From Rhizobium sp. (lineage in GTDB: Bacteria; Pseudomonadota; Alphaproteobacteria; Rhizobiales; Rhizobiaceae), in assembly GCA_029865885.1 (NCBI GenBank), contig JARXAK010000048.1, positions 1 to 46,808 of the forward strand: 46,808 nucleotides of DNA, given 5' to 3'. Under the pieces are notes generated by a model. The model searched no databases. It was given only the letters and a program-made list of their open reading frames with translations, and was not told the origin of the DNA. Positions 17,618 through 26,208 of the stretch are shown here, piece by piece (positions within the stretch are counted from its first letter, which is position 1; every line of letters starts with the position of its first letter). The position numbers and the translations under genes were made by a program.

Positions 17618-18571
17618 ATGCTGCTCGGCATTCTCGCCGGTCTCCTGACCTGCGCCCTCTGGGGTTTGACCTTCGTGGCTCCCAGGCTGATCGACCCCTA
17701 TTCGGCTCTCGATCTGACTGTCATGCGTTACGGCGCCTTTGCGCTCGGCTGTCTTGTCTTGATGATCCATCCGCGTCTGCGCCCGCGGGGTTTCAGCCGT
17801 CCGATGTGGTTGATCGGCCTGGCTCTCGGGTCCGTGGGCTATATCGGCTACTTCCTCGCGGCGGCCTTTGCCGTGCTCCTGGCCGGTGCGGCCATTCCGC
17901 CCTTGATCGTGGGCCTGATGCCCGTGGTCCTGGCGGTGATTGCCAATGCGCGGGACCGGTCGCTGCCCTGGTCGCGTCTGACGCTGCCGCTCGTGCTCAT
18001 TCTCATCGGCGTGAGCGTCGTCAATGTCGACACCCTGGCGCGGACCGAACCGGCGGAACTCGGAGCTCTCTTGCTCGGGATCCTCCTGTCTTTCGTTGCT
18101 CTGTCCACCTGGGTCGCCTACGGGCTCATCAATTCCGTCGTCATGAATGGGCCGAACCCGCCGCAGAGTTTTCACTGGACGGCCGTGCAAGGCATGGGCG
18201 CCGGTATCGGGGTGCTCTGTCTTTTGCCGTTTGCTACCTTCCCCGACCTGATGGCGGCGGGGGTCGAGGGTACGGGCCGCTTCGTCTTCTGGGCCCTGCT
18301 GCTGGGGCTTGCCGGTTCACTGATGGCCACATGGTTGTGGCTGATCGCCGCGACGCGCATGCCTCTTGCCCTTGCCGCCCAGCTCATTGTGGCAGAGACC
18401 GTGTTCGGTCTGGCATTTGGCTTTCTCTACGAGGCGCGCCTGCCGACGATGTGGGAAGCAATCGGTATTGTCCTGCAGATTGCGGGGGTCGGTCTTGCGA
18501 TCGCGATCTTCAACCAGGCCCGGAAACTGCGGCTTGCGACAGAGGCCATCATTGCATCACGCAATGCCTGA
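17618..18571 (+). CDS. EamA/DMT-family transporter
   Basis: A 317-residue inner-membrane protein with about ten hydrophobic helices in two EamA repeats. The first begins LAGLLTCALWGLTFVAPRLI, and the second carries LGLAGSLMATWLWLIAATRM and ETVFGLAFGFLYEARLP. Members export amino acids, metabolites or drugs; the substrate here cannot be inferred. The start at ATG 17618 is chosen because the upstream 21 residues are hydrophilic and not family-like. The 170 bases before it contain no visible control site. It may share the hairpin at 18602 as a 3' end. Confidence 0.88.
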   Translation: MLLGILAGLLTCALWGLTFVAPRLIDPYSALDLTVMRYGAFALGCLVLMIHPRLRPRGFSRPMWLIGLALGSVGYIGYFLAAAFAVLLAGAAIPPLIVGLMPVVLAVIANARDRSLPWSRLTLPLVLILIGVSVVNVDTLARTEPAELGALLLGILLSFVALSTWVAYGLINSVVMNGPNPPQSFHWTAVQGMGAGIGVLCLLPFATFPDLMAAGVEGTGRFVFWALLLGLAGSLMATWLWLIAATRMPLALAAQLIVAETVFGLAFGFLYEARLPTMWEAIGIVLQIAGVGLAIAIFNQARKLRLATEAIIASRNA

Positions 18572-18598
18572 CGATCCGCGTCGACCTCCAAAAAATGG

Positions 18599-18621
18599 AA
18601 AAAGCCCCGCGAACGGGGCTT
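18599..18621 (-). terminator. Terminator of bfr (possibly bidirectional)
   Basis: An 8-bp stem (AAGCCCCG / CGGGGCTT) with loop CGAA. On the minus strand it is followed by TTTTTCC, making it a good terminator for bfr, which ends at 18644. The plus-strand tail (TTTCGC) is weak. Confidence 0.85.
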
Positions 18622-18643
18622 TCGCTAAGCGTGCAAATGCAGA

Positions 18644-19129
18644 TCACTCGGCCGAGTCGGCGGAATCTGCGTTGAGCTGACCGTATTTCTCTTCACCGAT
18701 CTTGGAGAGGAGCTCAAGCTGGGTCTCGAGGAAGTCGATATGGCCCTCTTCGTCGATCAGGAGCTGTTCGAAGATCTTCATCGAGACATAGTCGCCTGCC
18801 TGATAACAGATGTCACGCGAGGCCTTGTAGGAGGTGCGGGCGTCGTATTCGCCGGCGAGATCGGCTTCCAGCACTTCCTTGACGTTCTGGCCGATGCGCA
18901 GCGGTGCGACCGTCTGGAGGTTCGGATGGCCTTCGAGGAAGATGATCCGGTCGATGATCTTGTCAGCGTGCTGCATTTCCTCGATCGACTCGGCGCGCTC
19001 CTTCTTGGCGAGCTTGGTGTAGCCCCAGTCGTTGAGCAGACGGTAGTGCAGCCAGTACTGATTGACCGCGCCGAGTTCCAGGAACAGCGCCTCGTTGAGC
19101 CGTTCAATGACCTTCGGATCACCCTTCAT
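18644..19129 (-). CDS. bfr: Bacterioferritin
   Basis: A 161-residue, 24-mer-forming iron storage protein with a di-iron ferroxidase centre and haem. The canonical ligands fall at the standard numbers: Glu18, Glu51, His54, Glu94 (AGEYDA), Glu127 and His130 ([10 protein letters not shown]). The haem-axial Met52 is present (EEMQH). A hairpin terminator follows, and a sigma-70-like promoter with an adjacent Irr-type box precedes it. Its reductase partner, a Bfd-like ferredoxin gene, lies 240 bases upstream on the same strand. Confidence 0.97.
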   Translation of the reverse strand: MKGDPKVIERLNEALFLELGAVNQYWLHYRLLNDWGYTKLAKKERAESIEEMQHADKIIDRIIFLEGHPNLQTVAPLRIGQNVKEVLEADLAGEYDARTSYKASRDICYQAGDYVSMKIFEQLLIDEEGHIDFLETQLELLSKIGEEKYGQLNADSADSAE

Positions 19130-19162
19130 TGTGTTCTTCCCTTGTGTGAATTGAATGGTGCA

Positions 19163-19191
19163 ACTCTAGCGCCAGCGCGCCGCCCTGTCGA
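19163..19191 (-). promoter_or_regulatory. Putative bfr promoter
   Basis: On the minus strand TCGACA (complement of 19186-19191) and TAGAGT (complement of 19163-19168) are separated by exactly 17 bases. They lie 34 bases upstream of the bfr start codon. The match to sigma-70 boxes is moderate, but position and spacing are right. Confidence 0.55.
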
Positions 19192-19197
19192 GCCCTT

Positions 19198-19214
19198 TTT
19201 AGAAAGATTCTAAT
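19198..19214. promoter_or_regulatory. Irr box (iron control element) upstream of bfr
   Basis: TTTAGAA-AGA-TTCTAAT is a near-perfect inverted repeat. It differs by one base from the ICE/Irr consensus of Rhizobiales (TTTAGAA-N3-TTCTAAA, from memory of published reconstructions). It lies just upstream of the putative -35, where the Fur-family regulator Irr could repress bfr under iron limitation. Confidence 0.78.
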
Positions 19215-19369
19215 TCTGGAGGAAGGCGTGAAACATTCGTCTGCAGGCGCATGATGCACGTGCAGCCTGTCTGTTTCACAAGGTTTGGCGGATTTTCAAA
19301 GGGAAAATGAAAGGGAATGGAAGGGGAAGGGGATTGCGACCGTTGCGGGGCTGCGCCTTGGAATGCGTA

Positions 19370-19693
19370 TCAGCCGGCAGCACGTTTGGCGGTCTGCATC
19401 GCCTGACGCCGCTCGGCGAGCGCAGCCTTCTGCTCTTCGTGGAACTGCTTGAGGCGTTCCATGAAGTTGATGACCTTGGATTCCTCGGTCTTGCGCGAGG
19501 CGTGATATTCTTCGGTGGTCCGAATGATCAGGTCTACGACATTCGGGAAGCAGCCACAGCAGCGTCCGCGCTTGCCCATGGCATGGTATACCTTGCCAGG
19601 CACGATCAACTGCCAACAGTCCTCATCAAGCATCTCGGTGATGACCGCCTTGATGTCTTTGTCGGTGATGTAATTGCAGCTGCAGACCAGCAT
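19370..19693 (-). CDS. bfd: Bfd-like bacterioferritin-associated ferredoxin
   Basis: A [2Fe-2S] protein that in the known system reduces bacterioferritin haem to release stored iron. The four cysteines are visible as VCSCN near the N-terminus and GRCCGCFPN about 40 residues later. From MLVCSCNYITD (ATG 19693) it has 107 residues, longer than classical Bfd of about 64. The extra C-terminal 40-50 residues are charged and helical (MERLKQFHEEQKAALAERRQ). An in-frame ATG at 19720 would add nine residues and is a real alternative. It is followed downstream on the minus strand by the Irr box and bfr. Confidence 0.85.
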   Translation of the reverse strand: MLVCSCNYITDKDIKAVITEMLDEDCWQLIVPGKVYHAMGKRGRCCGCFPNVVDLIIRTTEEYHASRKTEESKVINFMERLKQFHEEQKAALAERRQAMQTAKRAAG

Positions 19694-19811
19694 GGTCGGG
19701 GCACTCGTCAAACATGACATTCACTGTCGCCTTTTTCTTAAACCAGATGCCCTTTGTCAAGAAAAATCGCGGATAGCGCTGCAGATGTGATCGTTCCGGA
19801 ATATCGAACCA

Positions 19812-22800
19812 TCAATGGAAGTTTCGCCCCTTCGGCATGAGGTCCGCCATGGCGCTGCGACGCGGATGGCCGGGCGGAGGAGCGGCGGGCAGGGCTGGAT
19901 GCGGAATTTTCTCTCGTTTTGCCTGCCGTTGATCGACGCCTGGGCGACGAACCTCGTCGGCATGAGCCAGCGTGTCGAAGGTCTTTAGCTCTTCAAGCAG
20001 CAGGCCGAGCCTAGAACTGGCATCGACCAGATGGTCGGCCACGACATGGATGACGCCATGCGCCTTCTGCAGTCGTCCGCGCAAGGCCACCAGGCGCGCG
20101 CCCATGACGACCGGTCGGTAGCGCTCGAAGACCTTCGGCCAGACGATGACATTTGCCGTGCCGGTTTCATCTTCAAGGGTCATGAAGATCACGCCCTTGG
20201 CCGAGCCCGGCCGCTGGCGGACAAGGACCAGGCCGGCAATTTCGACCTTTGCTCCAGAAGGGAGGTTCTCCAGATCGGCTGCAGACTTCAGACCGGCTCG
20301 CTGCATGGCCTCCCGAAGAAACGAGACGGGGTGGGCCTTCAAGGAGAAGGTCAAGGTGCGATAATCGTTCAGCACCTCCTCGCCTGGCAGCATGCGGGGC
20401 AGGGCCATCTCGGCTTCCCGCTGCAGATCCTCCTGGGGTGCGGTTTCGAAGAGCGGCAGCACTTCGACAGCAGCTTCGCCATCCAGGGCCTGGGCCGCCC
20501 AGAGCGCATCGCGACGCGACAGCCCAAGGGAGGCGAAGCAATCCGCATCGGCGAGTTTTTCGATGACCGCGCGGGGGAGCCGTGTCCGCAGCCATAGGTC
20601 GCGGACGGAATCATAGCCTGAGCCGCGTCTCGAGACGAGCAGTGTGGCGGCTTCTTCCGGCATGCCCTTTATTTGGCGAAATCCGAGCCGAACCGCCTTT
20701 TCCGACCTGATGACGCCGGCCATGGATCTATGGCGGGCGGCGATGCGGGCAGGATCGAAGGCACAAGCTTCGTTCTCGCCCCCTTCCAGCAGGCAGTCCC
20801 AGCTTGCGTGATTGACATCGACGGGCCGGATATCGACGCCGTGTTCGCGCGCATCGCGGACGAGTTGTGCGGGGGCATAAAAGCCCATGGGTTGCGAATT
20901 GAGGATCGCCGCACAGAAGATGTCCGGGTAGAAGGCCTTGAACCAGCAGGAGACATAGACCAGCAGGGCGAAGGAGGCGGCATGGCTTTCCGGGAAGCCA
21001 TATTCGCCGAAGCCTTCGATCTGACTGAAGCAGCGGGCCGCGAAATCCGGATCGTAGCCGCGCCGCACCATGCCCTCGACCATGCGTTTCTGAAAACTCG
21101 AGACCTGACCGGTGCGACGGAAGGTGGCCATGGCGCGACGCAGGCGATCGGCTTCGGCGGGCGTGAATTCTGCAGCCGTGATGGCGATCTGCATCGCCTG
21201 CTCCTGGAAGAGCGGCACACCCAGGGTCCGTTCCAGGACGGTGCGCAGTTCATCGCTCGGATAGTCGATCGACCGGCCGGCCAGCTTGTCCTCGCGGCGC
21301 TTCAGGTAAGGATGGACCATGTTGCCCTGGATCGGACCCGGTCTAACAATGGCAACCTCGATGACGAGATCATAGAATTCTCGAGGCTTCAGCCGCGGCA
21401 GCATGCTCATCTGGGCGCGGCTTTCGATCTGGAAGACGCCGAGCGTATCGGCGCGGCAGATCATGTCGTAGACCTGCGGACACTGATCCTGATTGACCGA
21501 GGCCAGTGTCTCGTGACGGTCGTAATGGGTGGACAGCAAGTTGAAGGCCTTGGCGAGGCAGGTGAGCATGCCAAGCGCCAGCACGTCGATCTTCAGGATC
21601 TTCAGCGTGTCGAGGTCGTCCTTGTCCCATTCGACCATGAAACGCCCATCGGCCGTGTTCATGATCGGCACGACCTCGTCGAGACGGTCGCGGGTGATGA
21701 CGAAGCCGCCGACATGCTGTGAGAGATGGCGGGGAAAGCCCTGCATGGCCTGGGCATAGGACAGAACGCGGCGTGTCGTCGGATCCTTGAGGTCGAGGCC
21801 TGCGGCATTCGCCTGTTCCTCGGTGAAGTCGCTCGTCCACCAGCCCCAGATCGATCCGGCCAGCGCCGATTGCACGTCCTGCGACAGTCCGAAGGCCTTG
21901 GCCACTTCGCGGCCGGCAGACCGGGCACGGTAACTGATGACAGCGGCCGTCAGGGCGGCGTGTTCCTTGCCATAGGTGTCATAGATGAAGCGGATCACAT
22001 CCTCCCGCTTCTCGTGCTCGAAATCGACATCGATATCCGGTGGCTCGTCGCGTTCGGTGGAAATGAAACGGTCGAACAGCAGTGTCGTCTTCTGCGGATC
22101 CACCTCGGTGATGCCAAGGCAGAAGCAGACGGCAGAATTGGCGGCAGAGCCTCTGCCCTGGCACAGAATGCCGGCTTGGCGCGCATGGCAGACGATGCGG
22201 TAGACGGTGAGGAAATAGGGTTCGTAGCGCTTTTCCGCAATCAGCTTCAGTTCGTAGTCGAGAAGGCCGAGAACCTTGCGCGGAATGCTGTCCGGATAAC
22301 GCTTGCTGGCGCCTTCATAGGTCAGCCGCCGCAAGGCCAGGGCTGGAGATTCACCGTCGAAGATCTCGTCGGGATACTGGTGCGACAGCTCATCCAGAGA
22401 AAATTGAAGCCGGCTAAAGAAATTGATATTGTTGACCAGGGCCTCCGGCCGGGCACGCAGCAGCCGTGCCATTTCAGCGGGGCTTTTCAGGTGGCGCTCG
22501 GCATGGGCGTGCAGGCGCAAACCGGCCTGCGCAATTGTCACATGCTCGCGGATCGCCACGACCACGTCGGCCACAGGCTTGCGATCCGGTGCATGGTAGA
22601 GGGCGTCGTTCGTGGCAATCAGTGGAATGCGCAGCCGTCTGGCAATTCCATCCAGTTCCGCAAACGTCTTTTCGTCGGAACCGTCATGGCGGGGAACGAG
22701 GGCCAGATAAAGACGATCCCCGAGCCGGGGGCGGATCGATGACAGCCGGGATTCGAAAGCCTCGACGTCAGCTTTTTCAGGCATCGAATGCGGCATGGCG

Positions 22801-23180
22801 ACGAAAAGAAGCTCCTTGTCCCATGTCAGCAGATCCGTTTCCCAAAGCGTGCAGACGCCCTTCTTCGAGCGCAGATTGCCTTCGCTCAGCATGCGGCACA
22901 GATTGCCCCACCCCCTGCGGTTCATCGGATAGGCGAGCAGCTCAGGTGTGCCATCGTCGAAAACAAGACGGGCACCGGGCCGGAATTCGAGACCGTTCAG
23001 CCTGGCGGCCGCATGCAGGCGCACCACGCCGGCGACCGTGTTTCGATCCGCGAGACCAAGACCCGACAGGCCCAGAAGGAGGGCCCGCTCCACCAGTTCC
23101 TCGGCATGAGAGGCGCCGTCCAGGAAGGAAAAATTGCTGCGCAGTCCGATCTCGTAAAACGGTTGTGTATCCATGGTCAT
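19812..23180 (-). CDS. dnaE2: Error-prone DNA polymerase DnaE2 (ImuC)
   Basis: A C-family polymerase of 1122 residues that performs mutagenic lesion bypass together with ImuA and ImuB. It has the N-terminal PHP domain ([20 protein letters not shown]), the palm motifs [17 protein letters not shown] and [16 protein letters not shown] with the catalytic aspartates, the fingers region, and a C-terminal OB domain ([18 protein letters not shown]). The strand order imuA, imuB, dnaE2 and a LexA box at 25603 make it part of the SOS response. The start ATG 23180 lies 3 bases after the imuB stop; ATG 23174 is also possible. Confidence 0.96.
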   Translation of the reverse strand: MTMDTQPFYEIGLRSNFSFLDGASHAEELVERALLLGLSGLGLADRNTVAGVVRLHAAARLNGLEFRPGARLVFDDGTPELLAYPMNRRGWGNLCRMLSEGNLRSKKGVCTLWETDLLTWDKELLFVAMPHSMPEKADVEAFESRLSSIRPRLGDRLYLALVPRHDGSDEKTFAELDGIARRLRIPLIATNDALYHAPDRKPVADVVVAIREHVTIAQAGLRLHAHAERHLKSPAEMARLLRARPEALVNNINFFSRLQFSLDELSHQYPDEIFDGESPALALRRLTYEGASKRYPDSIPRKVLGLLDYELKLIAEKRYEPYFLTVYRIVCHARQAGILCQGRGSAANSAVCFCLGITEVDPQKTTLLFDRFISTERDEPPDIDVDFEHEKREDVIRFIYDTYGKEHAALTAAVISYRARSAGREVAKAFGLSQDVQSALAGSIWGWWTSDFTEEQANAAGLDLKDPTTRRVLSYAQAMQGFPRHLSQHVGGFVITRDRLDEVVPIMNTADGRFMVEWDKDDLDTLKILKIDVLALGMLTCLAKAFNLLSTHYDRHETLASVNQDQCPQVYDMICRADTLGVFQIESRAQMSMLPRLKPREFYDLVIEVAIVRPGPIQGNMVHPYLKRREDKLAGRSIDYPSDELRTVLERTLGVPLFQEQAMQIAITAAEFTPAEADRLRRAMATFRRTGQVSSFQKRMVEGMVRRGYDPDFAARCFSQIEGFGEYGFPESHAASFALLVYVSCWFKAFYPDIFCAAILNSQPMGFYAPAQLVRDAREHGVDIRPVDVNHASWDCLLEGGENEACAFDPARIAARHRSMAGVIRSEKAVRLGFRQIKGMPEEAATLLVSRRGSGYDSVRDLWLRTRLPRAVIEKLADADCFASLGLSRRDALWAAQALDGEAAVEVLPLFETAPQEDLQREAEMALPRMLPGEEVLNDYRTLTFSLKAHPVSFLREAMQRAGLKSAADLENLPSGAKVEIAGLVLVRQRPGSAKGVIFMTLEDETGTANVIVWPKVFERYRPVVMGARLVALRGRLQKAHGVIHVVADHLVDASSRLGLLLEELKTFDTLAHADEVRRPGVDQRQAKREKIPHPALPAAPPPGHPRRSAMADLMPKGRNFH

Positions 23181-23183
23181 GCC

Positions 23184-24809
23184 TCATGCGAAGAAGCCCT
23201 GCAGGAACCAGCTCGGCGTCACGGTCCGCCGCTCGTAGAGGCCCTCGCGGTAAAGCCAGAAGCGCTGGCCATCTGTATCCTCGATGCGGAAATAATCCCG
23301 CGGTGGGGCATCTTCGCCATCCACCCACCATTCCGGAGCCAGGCGCTCCGGCCCTTCTGCCCTGACGACGCGACGCTGCACACGGCGCCAGCGAAAGCTG
23401 GCCGGTGGGCCATCCGGCACCATGGACATGACCTCCACTTCTTCGGGGCGATCAAGCAGACGCAAGGGACGCAGGCCCCGGACCGGCCTCATCGGTGTCT
23501 CCGTCTGCGACAAAGGAAGATCGGCAGCTTTCAATGCATCCGCAGCCGGCGCATGCATCGTTGCCCTCTCCGGCCAATGGCTGGCGAGGGCAATGGGCAG
23601 ACGCAGCGCCCGGTCGCCCAGACGGGCCGTGACCTGGTCGAGGAAACGCGTGAGGTCTTCGCGGTTGCCCTCCTCGTCTGCAAGGTGGGGCTGGCGGACT
23701 TCGAAGGGCTGACTCAGGAGAACATTGAGGCGGATGAGTTCGAATCCGAAGCCGGCATCGAGATCATCATGAATGACGGAGAGCCGTTCCTGGAACAAGG
23801 CCCGGATGCGGGTTGGATCGCGCAAAGGATCGGATGCTCCCACTTCAATCCGAAAGACCCTGCCATCGACCCTGAAGACCAGAAGCTCGAACAGCCTGCC
23901 CCCTTCGCCACGGGCTTCGAGCGAGGCCTTCAAGCCGGCTGCCAGGCGACCCGCGAGATCCAGGATCTGGTCCTCGGTCATGATCGGTTCTGCGAGACGG
24001 CGTTCAGCCGACAAGAGCGGCAGATGCCGTCTGGGTGAGATCGGTTCGCCTTCTCGTCCGAGCGCCTGGTCGAGACGAAGCATGGGTTCAGGGCCGAAAC
24101 GGCGGGTGATCGGAGGACGCGGAGCTGCGAGAAGGTCGCCTATGGTCTTCAGGCCGACGCGGGCGAGGTTCATCACCGTTTTTGGTTCGAGCCTGAGGGC
24201 GGCGGTCGGAAGGGGCGCGAGTGCAACTGCGGTCTCGGAGGGGGCGATCCGTTGCGGACCATCAAATCGACTGCAGGCCCGGGCGAGGCCTGGGGTTGGG
24301 CCGACGGCGATCCGGGCGGTGAGGCCGAAAGCCGTCATGCGACGATTGACATCCTCGATCAACCGCTCCTCCCCCCCGAAGAGATGGGCGCAGCCGGTAA
24401 TGTCCAGCATCAGGCCGTCTTCGCCGTCGAGGGCCACCAGCGGCGTGTAGCGGTCGCACCAGTCGGCGATCGCATCGAGCAAAGCGCGGTCGGCGGCTGG
24501 GTCCGCCTCGACCACGTCGAGGTTTGCACAGATGGCGCGGGCCTCCGCCAGCCCCTGTCCGATCCTGAGGCCGAAGCTTTCCGCCATTTCGTCCAGTGCG
24601 GTGATACGCATGGCGTTGGCGGAACGACCAGCGCAGGCCAGCGGCGCCCGCTCAGGATGCGCGGTCGAGGCGGGGGGTAAACGCCAGGAGAGACCCCAGC
24701 GGCGCCGGGCGATACGGTCGGTCGGGAGCCTTGGGAAAAACAGCGACAGAATGCGGCGATCCGAGGCCTGAGGGGGCGAGTTGTTCGAAAAGGCGAAGGC
24801 GGCGGTCAT
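23184..24809 (-). CDS. imuB: ImuB, Y-family polymerase-like protein
   Basis: A 541-residue, catalytically inactive relative of Y-family polymerases. In known cassettes it bridges DnaE2, ImuA and the beta clamp. The family start RILSLFFPRLPTDRIARR is visible near residue 18, and LDITGCAHLFGGEERL marks the palm. Part of its N-terminus (24652-24809) is read in a different frame from the 3' end of imuA, a 158-base overlap. The ATG at 24809 has only a weak ribosome site (GGAAT), so translation may depend on imuA. Confidence 0.93.
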   Translation of the reverse strand: MTAAFAFSNNSPPQASDRRILSLFFPRLPTDRIARRRWGLSWRLPPASTAHPERAPLACAGRSANAMRITALDEMAESFGLRIGQGLAEARAICANLDVVEADPAADRALLDAIADWCDRYTPLVALDGEDGLMLDITGCAHLFGGEERLIEDVNRRMTAFGLTARIAVGPTPGLARACSRFDGPQRIAPSETAVALAPLPTAALRLEPKTVMNLARVGLKTIGDLLAAPRPPITRRFGPEPMLRLDQALGREGEPISPRRHLPLLSAERRLAEPIMTEDQILDLAGRLAAGLKASLEARGEGGRLFELLVFRVDGRVFRIEVGASDPLRDPTRIRALFQERLSVIHDDLDAGFGFELIRLNVLLSQPFEVRQPHLADEEGNREDLTRFLDQVTARLGDRALRLPIALASHWPERATMHAPAADALKAADLPLSQTETPMRPVRGLRPLRLLDRPEEVEVMSMVPDGPPASFRWRRVQRRVVRAEGPERLAPEWWVDGEDAPPRDYFRIEDTDGQRFWLYREGLYERRTVTPSWFLQGFFA

Positions 24810-25581
24810 CGGAATTCCACTCCAGAATGAGTTCGGGTGAGCCCGGGATGCGGGATTTCTCAGGTGTGATGCGAAAGACGGGTGAGCCGATGCTGCCGCC
24901 CAGCAGGGAGCCGTCTGCGAGATATCGCGCCGCCGCCGGCGCGGGTTCGACAGACAGACGAAGAAGGGCGCTGGAGGCCTCCTCCTCTCCTGCCTGGCGG
25001 AGGACCAACAGCCTGCAACCGGTGGCGCGCGCCTTGAGGCTCAGGCGTCTGCTTTCGGTGAGGCCGAATTTCTTCGGATTGCCGTTCACCTCCAGAAGAA
25101 CGGTGGAAAAGGCACGGGAGGCAAGGGCTGCCTCGGCGAGCCAGAGCGCATCCTCGATGCGGCGTGGCAGGGCATGCACCAGGGCGGTCGATGTCAGGCC
25201 AAAATCCAGAAGGCCGGGCGCATAGGCGAGGCCTGCCTCCCGCACGACCTGAGGATCGGCGACGAACAGCAGGCGTTGCCTGCGGGTTTTCGTCGTTTCT
25301 GCGGCCATCAGGGCCATGGCGAGGCCGAAACCGGTCACGCTTCCCGCCTGCTGCAGCTTCTGCCCGCGCAGCTCCAGCAATGCGCCGCGGGCCAGCATAT
25401 CCCGCATCAGGGTGTCGAAGAGATCCCGCTGTTCAAGCCGTTGATCAAAACCGCTCGACGCAGATCCGGGCGCCGTGCCTTGCGCTGTCAGGCGCGCGGC
25501 ATGGTCAGGCTTTCCCTCGATCCGGGCAATCGCCTCCCGCAAGGCAAAAAGGGTCTCGCGCGCCTGAGGGCTCTCGCCCAT
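24652..25581 (-). CDS. imuA: ImuA, RecA-like SOS mutagenesis protein
   Basis: A 309-residue protein of the ImuA/SulA-RecA-like group. It begins with a conserved LFALREAIARIEG and ends with the family tail GSPVFRITPEKSRIPG then ILEWNSDDRRLRLFEQ. It lacks an obvious intact Walker A. In known systems ImuA supports ImuB and DnaE2 in damage-induced mutagenesis. AGGAGA precedes ATG 25581, and a LexA box lies 22 bases upstream. Its 3' end overlaps imuB by 158 bases. Confidence 0.9.
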   Translation of the reverse strand: MGESPQARETLFALREAIARIEGKPDHAARLTAQGTAPGSASSGFDQRLEQRDLFDTLMRDMLARGALLELRGQKLQQAGSVTGFGLAMALMAAETTKTRRQRLLFVADPQVVREAGLAYAPGLLDFGLTSTALVHALPRRIEDALWLAEAALASRAFSTVLLEVNGNPKKFGLTESRRLSLKARATGCRLLVLRQAGEEEASSALLRLSVEPAPAAARYLADGSLLGGSIGSPVFRITPEKSRIPGSPELILEWNSDDRRLRLFEQLAPSGLGSPHSVAVFPKAPDRPYRPAPLGSLLAFTPRLDRAS

Positions 25582-25602
25582 GACGATCTCTCCTGATCAA
25601 TT

Positions 25603-25617
25603 GTTCTCTATTTGTTC
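25603..25617. promoter_or_regulatory. LexA (SOS) box of the imuA operon
   Basis: GTTC-N7-GTTC on the plus strand (GAAC-N7-GAAC on the minus strand) is the direct-repeat SOS box of alphaproteobacteria. GTTC falls at 25603-25606 and 25614-25617. It lies 22 bases upstream of the imuA start, so LexA would block transcription of imuA-imuB-dnaE2 until DNA damage. Confidence 0.92.
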
Positions 25618-25740
25618 TTATGGATTCCAGAGCTTCACAAAAGAGTCAACCAGATTCAGATAAGAATTTATTCCTTGGTTGAATTCACTCTCGAAATGCT
25701 GCTTTAAACATCCTATATGTGCCGGCAGTAAGGAGTATCC

Positions 25741-26184
25741 ATGGCCCGCATAGACCAGAGCGAGGATTGGCGCGAACGGCACGCCCCGACGATCAGCACA
25801 TTCGAGTCGCTGGCGATCGAGGCCTATGGGCACCTGCCCCAGGAGTTCCGCGACCTCAGCCGCGATCTCATCATCGAGATCGCCGATTTTCCGACCGATG
25901 AAGTGTTCGAAGACATGGCGCTCGAGACGCCCTTCGACCTGCTCGGCCTGTTCGAAGGACGCGGGATTTCCGAGCGCTTCTCGATGGAAACCGGCATGAT
26001 GCCGAACCGCATCATCCTCTATCGTCGGCCGATCCTCGATTACTGGGCCGAAAACGAGGAGACGCTGGGCGATATCATCACCCATGTGCTGATCCACGAG
26101 ATCGGTCATCACTTCGGTCTCTCCGATGACGACATGGAGCGGATCGAGGAAAGTGCTGAAGAGGCTGCGGCTGCCGATCGCTGA
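25741..26184 (+). CDS. Zinicin-like metallopeptidase (PF06262-type)
   Basis: A 147-residue protein with the minimal zinc-protease motif HEIGHHFGLSDDDMERIE near the C-terminus, typical of the small zinicin-like / DUF1025 family. Preceding strands ELVPNR-like (MMPNRIILYRRPILDYW) also fit the family. No signal peptide, so it is likely cytoplasmic. TAAGGAG precedes ATG 25741. It is divergent from the imuA operon. The substrate is unknown; the family is often seen alone. Confidence 0.88.
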   Translation: MARIDQSEDWRERHAPTISTFESLAIEAYGHLPQEFRDLSRDLIIEIADFPTDEVFEDMALETPFDLLGLFEGRGISERFSMETGMMPNRIILYRRPILDYWAENEETLGDIITHVLIHEIGHHFGLSDDDMERIEESAEEAAAADR

Positions 26185-26208
26185 TTTCGGCTAATTATCC
26201 TGGGTATT

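Noticed and set aside
17482-18675. 397-codon frame overlapping the EamA gene on the same strand
   Set aside because: The other frame has ten hydrophobic helices and the EamA motifs; this frame has an Arg/Pro/Cys-rich composition typical of an off-frame.
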